Assembly (NCBI RefSeq): GCF_036327475.1
Contig: NZ_CP132913.1
Span: 1,364,001-1,428,000, forward strand
Source: G036327475 sp036327475
Lineage (GTDB): Bacteria; Pseudomonadota; Gammaproteobacteria; Enterobacterales; Enterobacteriaceae
Reading direction: 5' to 3'
Length of the DNA: 64,000 nt
Below the pieces are notes generated by a model. That model made no database searches. It was not told the origin of the DNA and saw only the letters and a list, made by a program, of their open reading frames with translations. Position 1 is the first letter of the stretch, and every line of letters starts with the position of its first letter. The translations under genes were made by a program, and so were the position numbers. Positions 28,820 to 38,732 of this stretch are shown here, piece by piece.

Positions 28820-31273
28820 TTAATAGTTTTCTGAGCGACCGGAAGCCACGTCGGGTTTCCTGCGGCGGCGCGTTTTACCGCTAGCGGCTTTATTACGGGT
28901 AGTGCTCTCGATGGAGGTTTTCTTGCGCGAAGTGTCCTCGGTTGGTAGTTTGGCCGGCGCCGAAGAGGCGTGACTGCTTTTGCCGCGCCCTGCGTCGTGC
29001 GCCGCAGGCTGAGTTGTCTGAGCACCCTGGGCCGTTTGCACGCCGCCGCGCTGATGCCCGGTTTTGCCGGCACTACGCGGCTGACGGCGGCTGGAAATCA
29101 ATGAAAAATCGATTTTACGTTCGTCCATATGCACGGCTTCAACACGGATTTCTACTGCGTCCCCGAGCCGGTACACCCTGCCGCCGGACTCGCCTATCAG
29201 CCGTTGGCCGATGTTGTCATAGCGATAATAATCATTATCCAGCGATGAGACATGTACTAATCCGTCGATAAACAGCTCATCGAGACGCACAAAGAAACCG
29301 AAACTGGTAACGCTGGTAATAATGCCGCTGAATACTTGCCCAACGTGATCATGCATAAAATCGCACTTCAGCCAGTCCGCCACGTCGCGAGTCGCTTCAT
29401 CGGCGCGACGCTCGCTGAGCGAACATTGCTGGCCTAGCTGCAACATCTCTTCCAGTTCGGAGTGCCAACCGCCGGTCAGTGTGGCCCGTCCACTGACGTC
29501 GCCATTCTGTCGGTCGAGAAGATATTTGATCGCCCGATGCAGCGCAAGATCTGGATAACGGCGGATAGGCGAGGTGAAGTGAGCATATTCCTGCAGGGCC
29601 AGTCCGAAGTGGCCACGGTTTTCAGGATCATAAATCGCCTGTTTCATCGATCGCAGCAGCATGGTTTGCAGCATTTCGTGGTCAGGACGGCCAATGACCA
29701 AATTCATCATATCGGCATAATCTTTAGGCTCAGGTTTATCGCCGCCCCCCAATGTCAGCCCCAGTTCGCCTAATACCGTGCGCAACGAGGTAATATGGTC
29801 ATTGCTTGGCCGGTCATGCACACGATAAAGTGCAGGCTCTTTGTGCTTCTCGACAAAGCGCGCCGCGGCAATATTCGTCAGGATCATGCATTCTTCGATG
29901 AGCTTATGAGCATCATTGCGCTTCACCGACTCAATGCGCTCGATACGGCGCTCCGCGTTGAAGATGAACTTAGCCTCTTCGGTTTCAAAGGAGATGCCGC
30001 CGCGCTGCAACCTGGCCTGTTCCAGTGTCTGATACATTTCATGCAGTTGAGTCAATGGCTGGATGAGCGGCGCGTAATGGCTACGCAATTCCTGCTCGCC
30101 CTGCAAGATCTGCCAAACCTTGTTGTAAGTCAGGCGCGCGTGAGAATTCATCACTGCTTCGTAAAATTTATAAGAAGAGAGACGCCCCTGGGCGGAAATG
30201 TTCATCTCACAGACCATACACAGCCTGTCCACCTGCGGATTGAGGGAGCACAGCCCGTTGGACAGCACCTCAGGCAGCATCGGGATCACCTGCGAGGGGA
30301 AATAGATCGAAGTTGCGCGACGGCTTGCTTCCTGGTCCAGCGGCGTATGTGGCCGGACATAATAGCTCACATCAGCAATCGCCACCCATAGATGCCAACC
30401 TCCGCTGCATTTTTTTTCGCAGTATACCGCGTCATCGAAGTCGCGCGCATCCTCGCCATCGATGGTCATCAAGGGCAGTGCGCGTAAATCGATACGGCCG
30501 TGCTTTGCCGCTTCCGGCACCTCTTCCTTTAAATCCGCCAATTGCTGTTCGACCTCCGGCGGCCAGACATAGGGAATATCGTGGGTGCGCAGTGCAATAT
30601 CCACCGCCATGCCGGTTCCCATATTATCGCCGAGCACCTCTACCACTTTACCAATAGCTTTGGTGCGCCGTGTCGGGCGCTGGGTCAGCTCCACAACCAC
30701 CACGAACCCCATGCGGGCGCGCTGAGTCGATTCTGGCGGGATTAAGATATCGAAACTGAGACGGCTATCGTCTGGCACAACGAACGAGCTACCGGCGTCA
30801 ATGAAAAAGCGGCCCACAATCTGGCTAGTTTTCGGCACCAGCACACGCACAATGCGCGCCTCGCGGCGGCCTTTGCGGTCAGCGCCCTGCGGCTGCGCCA
30901 TGACGACATCGCCGTGAATGGCCATTTTCATCTGTTCGGCGGACAAATAATAATCATCCTTGCTACCTTCGACGCGCAGGAAACCGAAACCGTCTCGATG
31001 ACCGATGACTGTACCGCGCAACAAATCCAGACGCTCCGGTAGCGCATAGCACTGCCGACGGGTGAAAATCAGTTGCCCGTCACGCTCCATTGCACGTAGG
31101 CGACGGCGTAAGCCTTCCAGTTGGTCTTCACCACTGATATCCAGTTCCTGCGCCAACTCCTCGTGGCTGGCTGGCTTTTCCCGCTTAGCTAAATGGGCGA
31201 GTATAAATTCTCGGCTTGGCACCGGGAACGCGTATTTTTCTACCTCTCTTTCCAGAAAGGGATCTTGTGACAT
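28820..31273 (-). CDS. rnr: Exoribonuclease RNase R
   Basis: A processive 3'-5' exoribonuclease that degrades structured RNA and acts with SmpB/tmRNA. It has 817 residues (E. coli 813). It shows an N-terminal winged helix, cold-shock domains, the RNB domain with DGEDARDFDDAVYCE (catalytic Asp cluster, about 275-290), the DRPSNDHITSL and HFTSPIRRYPDLALHRAI segments, an S1 domain (FSGIITSVTSFGFFVRLDEL) and a Lys/Arg-rich C-terminal tail. The ATG at 31273 follows the family start (MSQDPFLEREVEKY). No nsrR is recognised upstream, where E. coli has it. Confidence 0.96.
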   Translation of the reverse strand: MSQDPFLEREVEKYAFPVPSREFILAHLAKREKPASHEELAQELDISGEDQLEGLRRRLRAMERDGQLIFTRRQCYALPERLDLLRGTVIGHRDGFGFLRVEGSKDDYYLSAEQMKMAIHGDVVMAQPQGADRKGRREARIVRVLVPKTSQIVGRFFIDAGSSFVVPDDSRLSFDILIPPESTQRARMGFVVVVELTQRPTRRTKAIGKVVEVLGDNMGTGMAVDIALRTHDIPYVWPPEVEQQLADLKEEVPEAAKHGRIDLRALPLMTIDGEDARDFDDAVYCEKKCSGGWHLWVAIADVSYYVRPHTPLDQEASRRATSIYFPSQVIPMLPEVLSNGLCSLNPQVDRLCMVCEMNISAQGRLSSYKFYEAVMNSHARLTYNKVWQILQGEQELRSHYAPLIQPLTQLHEMYQTLEQARLQRGGISFETEEAKFIFNAERRIERIESVKRNDAHKLIEECMILTNIAAARFVEKHKEPALYRVHDRPSNDHITSLRTVLGELGLTLGGGDKPEPKDYADMMNLVIGRPDHEMLQTMLLRSMKQAIYDPENRGHFGLALQEYAHFTSPIRRYPDLALHRAIKYLLDRQNGDVSGRATLTGGWHSELEEMLQLGQQCSLSERRADEATRDVADWLKCDFMHDHVGQVFSGIITSVTSFGFFVRLDELFIDGLVHVSSLDNDYYRYDNIGQRLIGESGGRVYRLGDAVEIRVEAVHMDERKIDFSLISSRRQPRSAGKTGHQRGGVQTAQGAQTTQPAAHDAGRGKSSHASSAPAKLPTEDTSRKKTSIESTTRNKAASGKTRRRRKPDVASGRSENY

Positions 31274-31612
31274 TGAGCTATCTCCATAATGTCAAAACAG
31301 ATTACCGTGCCGCTAGCAGGTACGCGCACGTTTTTTGTGGAGCGGTGGTTAGGGCCATCATGCCGGCCACGCCAGGCACAAAATGATGGATGGACTCTAT
31401 GAGTGCCTGCGGCAACACCTGTTTTCAACGGCAGGCAATATGTCAACCTCTGTTTCCGCGCTACAACCAATACGCTATCCTTGGTAAGCCCACCAAACCC
31501 TAGCGGGGTATTCGTACCGGTAAAAAGGAAAACATAATAATAGTAACCCTTGAGAACCAAACAGGCCATAAAACTTGTTGGTCGGCAATAAGGGAAGGAT
31601 AACGTATTGACA
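31274..31612. other. Intergenic purA-rnr, no gene recognised
   Basis: In E. coli nsrR lies here. A 127-codon minus-strand frame overlaps this stretch (31240-31623), but its translation shows none of the NsrR features (helix-turn-helix, three-Cys iron-sulfur motif). I regard it as chance. Confidence 0.55.
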
Positions 31613-31643
31613 TATAAAAACAAACCGGGCGTAGCCCGGTTTG
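31613..31643 (-). terminator. Rho-independent terminator after purA
   Basis: On the minus strand a perfect hairpin caaaccgggc-tac-gcccggtttg is followed by TTTTTATATG, 36 bp beyond the purA stop. Confidence 0.85.
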
Positions 31644-31679
31644 CTCTCTCTCTTTTTGCTGATTTACGCCCGATGGCCG

Positions 31680-32978
31680 TTAATCGTCAAACGGATCGCG
31701 TAAGATCATGATTTCGCTACGTTCAGGCCCGGTCGAAACGATATCAACTGGCACGCCGATCACCTCTTCTACACGCTTGATATAGCGACGTGCCGCTTCG
31801 GGCAGCTTGTCGAACTGCTTCACACCGAAAGTGCTCTCGCTCCAGCCCGGCAACGTCTCATAAATCGGATCAATACCTTCCCAGTTTTCCGCCGCCAATG
31901 GGGTGCTTTCTACCACGCGGCCGTCAGGCAGGCGATAAGCGGTACAGATTTTCACCTCTTGCAGGCCGTCAAGCACGTCGAGCTTAGTGAGGCAGAAACC
32001 GGAAAGAGAGTTGATCTGCACTGCGCGGCGTACTGCTACCGCATCCAGCCAGCCGGTACGGCGGCGGCGGCCGGTGGTGGCGCCGAATTCATTACCCTTG
32101 GCGCACAGAAACTCGCCCGTGTCGTCAAACAGCTCAGTGGGAAACGGGCCAGCGCCGACGCGGGTGGTATACGCCTTGACGATGCCGAGGACATAATCCA
32201 CATAGCGCGGACCGAGGCCGGAGCCGGTTGCGACACCGCCGGCGGTGGTGTTAGAGGAGGTAACGTATGGATAGGTGCCGTGGTCGATATCCAGCAGCGT
32301 TCCCTGGGCGCCTTCAAACATCACCAAATCGCCGCGTTTGCGAGCGGTGTCTAGCAGCTCGGAGACATCTACCACCATCCCAGTCAGAACGTTCGCCGCC
32401 TCCAGGATGTCGTCCAGCACCGTTTGATAATCCACCGCTTCAGCTTGGTAATACTGCACCAGTTGGAAGTTATAGTAGTCAACAACCTCTTTCAGATTGG
32501 CGGCGAAGGTGTCTTTATTGAACAGATCGCCTACGCGCAGCGCGCGACGCGCCACTTTGTCTTCATAGGCCGGGCCGATACCGCGGCCGGTGGTGCCGAT
32601 GGCTTTGGCGCCGCGGGCCTTTTCGCGCGCGACGTCCATCGCTACATGATAGGCAAGAATGAGTGGACACGCCTCGGAAATCAGCATGCGTTCGCGCACT
32701 GGAATATCCCGCGCCTCCAGCGCTCCCATCTCTTTTATCAGCGCTTCCAGCGATAGCACGACGCCATTGGCGATGATACTGACGACATTTTCACGCAGAA
32801 TGCCTGAGGGAATCAAATGAAGGACGGTTTTTTTACCGTTGATAACCAAAGTATGACCGGCGTTGTGTCCGCCCTGATAGCGAACAACATATTTAGCCCG
32901 CTCGATCAGCAGGTCGACGACCTTGCCCTTACCTTCGTCACCCCATTGGGTGCCCAGCACAACGACGTTCTTACCCAT
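31680..32978 (-). CDS. purA: Adenylosuccinate synthetase
   Basis: PurA converts IMP, Asp and GTP to adenylosuccinate, the first step to AMP. It has 432 residues, the E. coli length. It shows the GTP-binding GDEGKGKVVD (about 13-22), the IMP-site QGGHNAGHTLV, GTTGRGIGPAYEDK, FEGAQGTLLDIDHGTYPYVT and the base-recognition TKLDVLDG. A terminator follows. The remnant of yjeT lies upstream. Intact. Confidence 0.98.
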   Translation of the reverse strand: MGKNVVVLGTQWGDEGKGKVVDLLIERAKYVVRYQGGHNAGHTLVINGKKTVLHLIPSGILRENVVSIIANGVVLSLEALIKEMGALEARDIPVRERMLISEACPLILAYHVAMDVAREKARGAKAIGTTGRGIGPAYEDKVARRALRVGDLFNKDTFAANLKEVVDYYNFQLVQYYQAEAVDYQTVLDDILEAANVLTGMVVDVSELLDTARKRGDLVMFEGAQGTLLDIDHGTYPYVTSSNTTAGGVATGSGLGPRYVDYVLGIVKAYTTRVGAGPFPTELFDDTGEFLCAKGNEFGATTGRRRRTGWLDAVAVRRAVQINSLSGFCLTKLDVLDGLQEVKICTAYRLPDGRVVESTPLAAENWEGIDPIYETLPGWSESTFGVKQFDKLPEAARRYIKRVEEVIGVPVDIVSTGPERSEIMILRDPFDD

Positions 32979-33029
32979 CTCTTCACTTCACCAAATTGCT
33001 TAAAAATGAATTCTACCATCTGAATCCAT

Positions 33030-33213
33030 GACTTTCAGTACTTTTTCGAGCCGGTTCGCGCTGTTTTTACGCTGCGATCAACGCGCCCATTTTTCTATCC
33101 GGCGGCGTCGTCACGAATTTATCATCTTGCGCCAGACGCCGGGAAACAACATCGGCCTTAATCCCTTCAGCACCACACTGAGCGTCATCCAAATTGTCAG
33201 ATTTATGACATAA
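33030..33213 (-). pseudogene. yjeT: DUF2065 membrane protein YjeT, truncated
   Basis: YjeT is a 65-residue inner-membrane protein between hflC and purA in E. coli. The minus strand reads LTIWMTLSVVLKGLRPMLFPGVWRKMINS in two short runs (compare STIWLALALVLVLEGLGPMLYPKAWKKMIS) and stops at 33111-33113. The initiator region is damaged and the second transmembrane helix is missing. Confidence 0.75.
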
Positions 33214-36200
33214 CCTCAAAGAAAAAGGCCCGAATAATTTAATATTATTACATTAAGCGCGAGCAATTTCAAAGAGCCTATGGAAATTCTTGTTGGAGGT
33301 TATCATCATGTTTAAATAAGGCGCTAGGGAAGGACGTACGGCAAGCACAGCCACTGACGTGTGATTCTCACTACGAATTATCCTAGCCATGTCAGGTACC
33401 GCTACGCCAGCGCGAAGGCAAAGCCGACACCGTATGTCTATGGACGGCAGTGACCAACGGCAGGACAGAGGCGTCAACGTCTTCTGTGACGCCGTTGCCC
33501 ATCCTAAGCATGGCGAAAACTGTTCAGCCCACCCCGCTCCGCAACCGTTATTTGTGGATCCATATGAATTGCGGTGTTAATTACGAGTATGACTAAGGAG
33601 TGGATTTCCACGCAGAAAGTGAAGAAAGCGATTCATAAGATCCCTGGGCGATTTGTTTCATAATTCTTGGCATTGATTCAAACGCTTTAGAAGCACAGGA
33701 ATCGGGTGGAAAAGGTCAATAGTAGTGTCTGTTGTGATACCGATTAGAAAAGGTAGCTCTTATAATGTGTATTTCCCTGTCCAGAAATGTGAAAATTCAT
33801 AATTGTCAAGGCAGAATGTTATATTGCCTATTTGCAAGTGTTCTTACGGACATCTGTACAAGACATTATGAACCGTTACACATCTATTCGCAGTCCTTTT
33901 TACGGCACTGAGACATGAATCTTGCCATATAGCAGACTCCTACCAATATTGATCATTCTATGCTATATCAAGTCGTTCAGCATGTTAAATGGCAACACTA
34001 TAATACCCATAATCCATACATTCAAAATATCATCACTCACCAGGCGAGATTTACATGCCATCTCTTATTCAGCCTACCTTCAAGGCTAAGACCGTTTATG
34101 ACTTAAGCGCTAGCGACATAAAAGAATTAAGCAAACCTATATTCATTACGACTTAAGCTATTTATCGACACGTCTCGTTAGCTGATTAAATGACATCTAA
34201 ACGTCAGTTCAACGAACTCATAACATAAGACGCTTCTTTCAATCTGCCTAAAAGGTATTATCGTGAACTGTATTTCATCATATTTATTAACCACCAATTG
34301 TTGATTTGTAAAACAGTAGGTTTATTAGATTTGGAGACATAAGAGCTAATCGTTGAGGCTATGTTCTGGATGACACAGCACAATCAATGGCAGAAACCAG
34401 CGAGATCAGAAACCATTGATTTGCTCAAACATAGACGATAGCGAAACCGGCGACTAGGATGACTAGCAGAAAAAGAGGTAAGTAAAAATAGCGCTAAGTG
34501 TTCAGAAGTAGGCTAAAATAAGGATAGCGGATACTAATAGTCAATGGTCTTATACAGTCTGCTTCTGTTCCTCAGTTATAATACTTAAAGGTAATACGAG
34601 GTTCCCGTTTATCAAGTTTTAGGTCAATAAAGCTGCTGTTCGCTCAATGTTATTGAAAATGAGCTTGTTGACGATCGCGATACGCCCCCACGGCCACTCT
34701 TTGAAAAATCCTCTTACTCGCCTTACTAAGTGTATGCGTAACAGATGTACATAATAAGCGTCAGGCTGTTGCCCTCGATCTTCTCATCACAGAGGATTAG
34801 ACACACGTTCCAGAGTGTGCGCTCTGCATTGAATGATGGGAGGACACCTTAATTCACAATATTTGATTGTTGAACAAACAATGTCGCCAAAGGTATTCGA
34901 TACTGCGTTTTAGGTTCATTGAGGCACCGAGTCTGAGTATGCCGGGAAGCGCCCCCGCAAACGCATCGTCAGTCGCAGGTCGATTTTTAATAGGCTGAAT
35001 TTTTGGCACGCTCAATCAGGATATCGTATCGTTAGATAACAGGTTCGCCAGTAAGATAGGTCTCCCTACATCAAGCCTTCTTTCCTCGCTCCAGACCATT
35101 GCGATAGAGGCTATCGTATAAACTTCATGACTTTGACATGGGAAATGGATGACTTGCATTCTTTCTTGGTACAGGTAGTATCATGCAAGCTCGCTATCCT
35201 CCGCCAACGAGTCCGCTTTAATAGGCTAAATGGGCTAATGAGCTATTATTATTAATAAAGGAAGAGTACTATTTATATCGATTTCAATAACAGTTTACTC
35301 CAGGCAAATCCAATAGCCTTGCTGTTTCTTGGTACTGTTTTGAATAATCTCTAGGATGCAGAGAGAGTCTCGCTTGGCCTGCATCTAGACTGTGCATCTT
35401 CTTTGATTCATAGTCTCAACATTGATTATAAAAACCTCCAATGCACAAGGATTAAGTGGACACGGTATGGTATATATAGGTGATTATCCTTATGTTAACC
35501 TCTTTGCTCGAGAATTCATAGCGTGGAAACTCATAATCGTTATTTTATGATTCACCTGACAGCACCTCTCTTCGCTTGATTGGCATCTGCATGAGACATT
35601 ATTTACAGGAGCAAATCTCTCTGTAATTTTTTCTTTCGACAATCGGATAATCGTTCGGTATGTATCATCTCTAATGTTGACCAACCGTGAAGTGAGCGTT
35701 CATAGAGATCATGAACATTTTAAATGCTGATTTAAACCTAGAGACGATTCAATTTTTATCAAAATGAAAACCAATGCGATGCAGTGAACGCAATGCATCA
35801 TCAAGTTTCATCATGTTGAGTTCAATCTTGGAGTCATCACGTCGCTGGGGGTAAAATCGCGAATAGGGAAACCGGTCCCCGTCCAGGCGCAAAGCTCTGC
35901 GCAATTCTTAGCGATATTACCTAGCACGGCTATATGCTCAAGCAAAGGCCGGCAAAGTGGCGAGTGAGGTGAATACCAGTGTTGTTGCTATTAATAACGC
36001 TTCAAGTGATTTAATCATAGAGTGCATATCACTACATCAGTGAAACACGTTAAATTAGATGATGAATAGCCTCTTTAAATAGCCGTTAAATTTATACCAT
36101 TAATTATTTTATTAATCGTAGAAACGAGCTGATTGTTGCGTAATTGTTTAAAAAATGTCTCAGTGACGAAAATATCCGCAAAACGGGGCAACCACTAGGA

Positions 36201-36370
36201 TAGCGGATGCTCATCAGTATTTCGGTTCGTGGATGCTATCAAACACAACCGTGTAGCGATGCGAATCACATCAGTTGCAGAAGGTTTACCGGTTCGTGGC
36301 GGGATAAGCTTATTACTACCTGCCTGCACTCAAACCAAAAGAGTGGAACGCTAGCGAAAAGGCGGGTTAG
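33214..36370. other. 3.1-kb AT-rich region without recognisable genes
   Basis: In E. coli hflC and purA are separated only by yjeT. Here about 3.1 kb lie between the yjeT relic and the hflC terminator. By eye it is clearly richer in A and T than its surroundings, especially 33600-36100. Stops are dense in all frames and the longest frames are about 60-75 codons with no recognised family. No terminal inverted repeats, tRNA or integrase were found. A short motif (aggatagcggat) occurs twice, near 34521 and 36198. Confidence 0.6.
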
Positions 36371-36378
36371 GGAGAAAG

Positions 36379-36416
36379 TGCCTCGCACACTCGAGCCTGA
36401 TTGAATGTGCGAGGCA
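36379..36416 (-). terminator. Terminator of the hfl superoperon
   Basis: An 11-bp perfect stem (tgcctcgcaca / tgtgcgaggca) with a 16-nt loop starts 4 bp after the hflC stop, followed on the minus strand by CTTTCTCCC. The T-run is modest. Confidence 0.65.
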
Positions 36417-36420
36417 ACCG

Positions 36421-37437
36421 TTATGGACGACGGCTGAGCGCGGTATCTTCCGGCGACTTCATGAATCGAAAGAAATCACCTTCCGGGCTCAGCACCATAA
36501 CATCATTATTGCTGTTAAAGCTGTTTTCATACGCCCGCAGACTGCGAATAAAGGCGTAGAACGCCGGATCCCGACTGAACGCATCGGCATACAGCTTGGC
36601 GGTTTCCGCATCCGCTTCACCACGAGTAATCAGCGCCTGCCGCTCGGCCTCGGCCAACGTACGGGTCACTTCGTAATCCGCGGCAGCACGCAGCTTCTCC
36701 GCCTCTTCCTGACCCTGGGACCGGTGGCGGCGGGCGACGGCTTCACGTTCTGCACGCATGCGCTGATAAATCGCGTCTGACACTTCTGTCGGCAAGTTGA
36801 TCTGCTTGATACGCACATCGACAACTTCAATACCCAGCGCCGCCATGCTGTTCGGGTTAACCGCAGACTGCGGGGCGTTGGTTTCGCGCTCTACCCGTGC
36901 GGCGGCGGAAGCGATGGCGTTATCGGCTGCGGTCGCCTGCGTCTCTTCATCGTCGCCGGAGGTCCCGTTATTAAGCGCTTCGCGTACATCGGTCATCAGG
37001 CGGTTGCGGGAGTCGGTGACGATCCCCTTCACATCCAGCCGGCCGAGCTCCGAGCGCAAACGGTCGGAAAACTTCCGCTTCAGCAACACTTCCGCCTGCG
37101 ACACATCACCGCCGCCGGTCGCCAGATAATACCGGCTGAAGTCGCTGATACGCCATTTGATACAGGAGTCAACAATCAGGTCTTTCTTCTCCATCGTCAC
37201 AAAACGATCCGCCTGGTTTTCCATGGTCTGAATGCGTGCATCGAGATTTTTGACCGTTTCAATAAACGGTATTTTTATGTGCAGACCGGGATTGTAAATC
37301 AACGGTTTGTTGTCGCCATCGCGCAATACTTTACCAAAGCGCAGAACGATGCCGCGCTGGCCTTCTTGCACCACAAACAGTGACGCATACAACACCACTA
37401 GTACTATCGCCACAATAAGCAATAAAGGCTTACGCAT
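36421..37437 (-). CDS. hflC: FtsH protease regulator HflC
   Basis: A SPFH/band-7 membrane protein that with HflK forms the large periplasmic cage around FtsH. The ATG complementary to 37435-37437 (MRKPLLLIVAIVLVVLYASL) gives 338 residues against 334 in E. coli; the longer open frame upstream reads across hflK and is not used. A single N-terminal membrane anchor is followed by the SPFH domain (QRGIVLRFGKVLRDGDNKPL), coiled coil (YNRM-like RMRAEREAVARRHRSQGQEE) and a short C-terminal tail. The start lies 4 bp after the hflK stop. Intact. Confidence 0.96.
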   Translation of the reverse strand: MRKPLLLIVAIVLVVLYASLFVVQEGQRGIVLRFGKVLRDGDNKPLIYNPGLHIKIPFIETVKNLDARIQTMENQADRFVTMEKKDLIVDSCIKWRISDFSRYYLATGGGDVSQAEVLLKRKFSDRLRSELGRLDVKGIVTDSRNRLMTDVREALNNGTSGDDEETQATAADNAIASAAARVERETNAPQSAVNPNSMAALGIEVVDVRIKQINLPTEVSDAIYQRMRAEREAVARRHRSQGQEEAEKLRAAADYEVTRTLAEAERQALITRGEADAETAKLYADAFSRDPAFYAFIRSLRAYENSFNSNNDVMVLSPEGDFFRFMKSPEDTALSRRP

Positions 37438-37441
37438 CCGA

Positions 37442-38698
37442 TTACTCCCTCCCTTCACGCGTTGTATCGTTACGCTGTGCATTGGCACGTCGCTGATCCA
37501 TGACCGTTCCGCTAGCATTGCTGTCCGCTGCACCGCTGTTGGCGCCCCCGGCAGGCAGTCGCAACAAATTAAGCGTCTCATTGCTTGAGCGGCTTGAGTG
37601 CGTCTTGCTATTGCCTGGTGACGCCGATAGATTGCGCAACATCTGATCTAGCGGCAGCACCATCAAATTATTACTACCCTTGTCGTTGACCAGAATTTTG
37701 CGGGTATTGCTCAGCACGCGCTCCATAGCGTCGATATACAGGCGTTCGCGAGTAATTTCCGGTGCTGCTTTATATTCCGGCAGCACCTTGGCGAAACGTT
37801 GCACTTCCCCCTGCGCCTCAAGAATGGTGCGGGCTTTATAGGCTCGGCTCTCTTCCAGGATGCGTTGTGCCTGGCCGTTAGCACGCGGCTGCACTTCATT
37901 GGAATACGCTTCGGCTTCGCGAATATACTGCTGTTCGTTTTCCCGCGCGGCAATGGCGTCGTCAAAGGCTGCTTTCACCTCTTCCGGCGGCCGGGCTGCC
38001 TGGAAGTTGACGTCCAGCAGAGCTATACCCATGTTGTATGGCTGAATAATTTCTTCTAGCACCCGCTGGGTGTCGCTGCGCACCACGGTACGGCCTTCGG
38101 TCAGGATGCGATCCATGGTGTATTTACCGATGACACCGCGTAGAGCGCTGTCGGTAGCCTGGTGCAGGCTATCGTCGGCGTTGGTGACGCTAAACAAATA
38201 GCGTTCTGGATCGGTCACGCGATACTGCACGTTCATTTCGACGCGCACCACGTTCTCATCGGAGGTGAGCATGATGCCGGACGCTGCCAGCTCCCGTACC
38301 GACTCCACGTTAACCGCGGTCACGGTATCAATGAACGTCGGCTTCCAATTCAGGCCAGGCTGAACTAGATGATCGAATTTGCCGAAACGCAGCACTACAC
38401 CGCGCTCCGCCTCTTTAATCGTGTAGAAGCCACTGCCTGCCCAGATGACCACCACGGCCGCCACTGCCAGACTGATATAATGGCCGCTTCTGCCCAGCGC
38501 GCTAGCGCCACTACCGCCGCCTTTATTACCAAACCCGCTCAGCTTGCGGCTGAGTTTGCGGAAGATATCATCCAGATCGGGCGGCCCTTGTTCTCGTCCG
38601 CCTTTATGGTTATTTCCGCCAGAATTGCCGCTATTATTATTGCTGCTCCCCCACGGGTCGAGCTCATGTCCGTTATTACCGGGCTGGTTCCACGCCAT
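37442..38698 (-). CDS. hflK: FtsH protease regulator HflK
   Basis: HflC's partner, 418 residues (E. coli 419). The cytoplasmic N-terminus is Gly/Asn-rich (MAWNQPGNNGHELDPWGSSN), then a membrane helix (ISLAVAAVVVIWAGSGFYTI), the SPFH domain with ERGVVLRFGKFDHLVQPGLN and the coiled coil NEVQPRANGQAQRILEESRA. It is in the order hflX-hflK-hflC as in E. coli. Intact. Confidence 0.97.
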   Translation of the reverse strand: MAWNQPGNNGHELDPWGSSNNNSGNSGGNNHKGGREQGPPDLDDIFRKLSRKLSGFGNKGGGSGASALGRSGHYISLAVAAVVVIWAGSGFYTIKEAERGVVLRFGKFDHLVQPGLNWKPTFIDTVTAVNVESVRELAASGIMLTSDENVVRVEMNVQYRVTDPERYLFSVTNADDSLHQATDSALRGVIGKYTMDRILTEGRTVVRSDTQRVLEEIIQPYNMGIALLDVNFQAARPPEEVKAAFDDAIAARENEQQYIREAEAYSNEVQPRANGQAQRILEESRAYKARTILEAQGEVQRFAKVLPEYKAAPEITRERLYIDAMERVLSNTRKILVNDKGSNNLMVLPLDQMLRNLSASPGNSKTHSSRSSNETLNLLRLPAGGANSGAADSNASGTVMDQRRANAQRNDTTREGRE

Positions 38699-38732
38699 GT
38701 TTTCGCTCCATTTTTACTTTAATTGGTATTCT

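Noticed and set aside
31240..31623. 127-codon minus-strand frame at the nsrR position upstream of rnr
   Set aside because: No helix-turn-helix or three-Cys motif of NsrR, and it overlaps the rnr start and the purA terminator. Probably chance.
34055..34156. Short plus-strand frame MPSLIQPTFKAKTVYDLSAS and beyond, faintly like the start of YqeG-type HAD phosphatases
   Set aside because: Only 33 codons, no Asp-rich HAD motif, and it lies in AT-rich DNA where chance frames are common.
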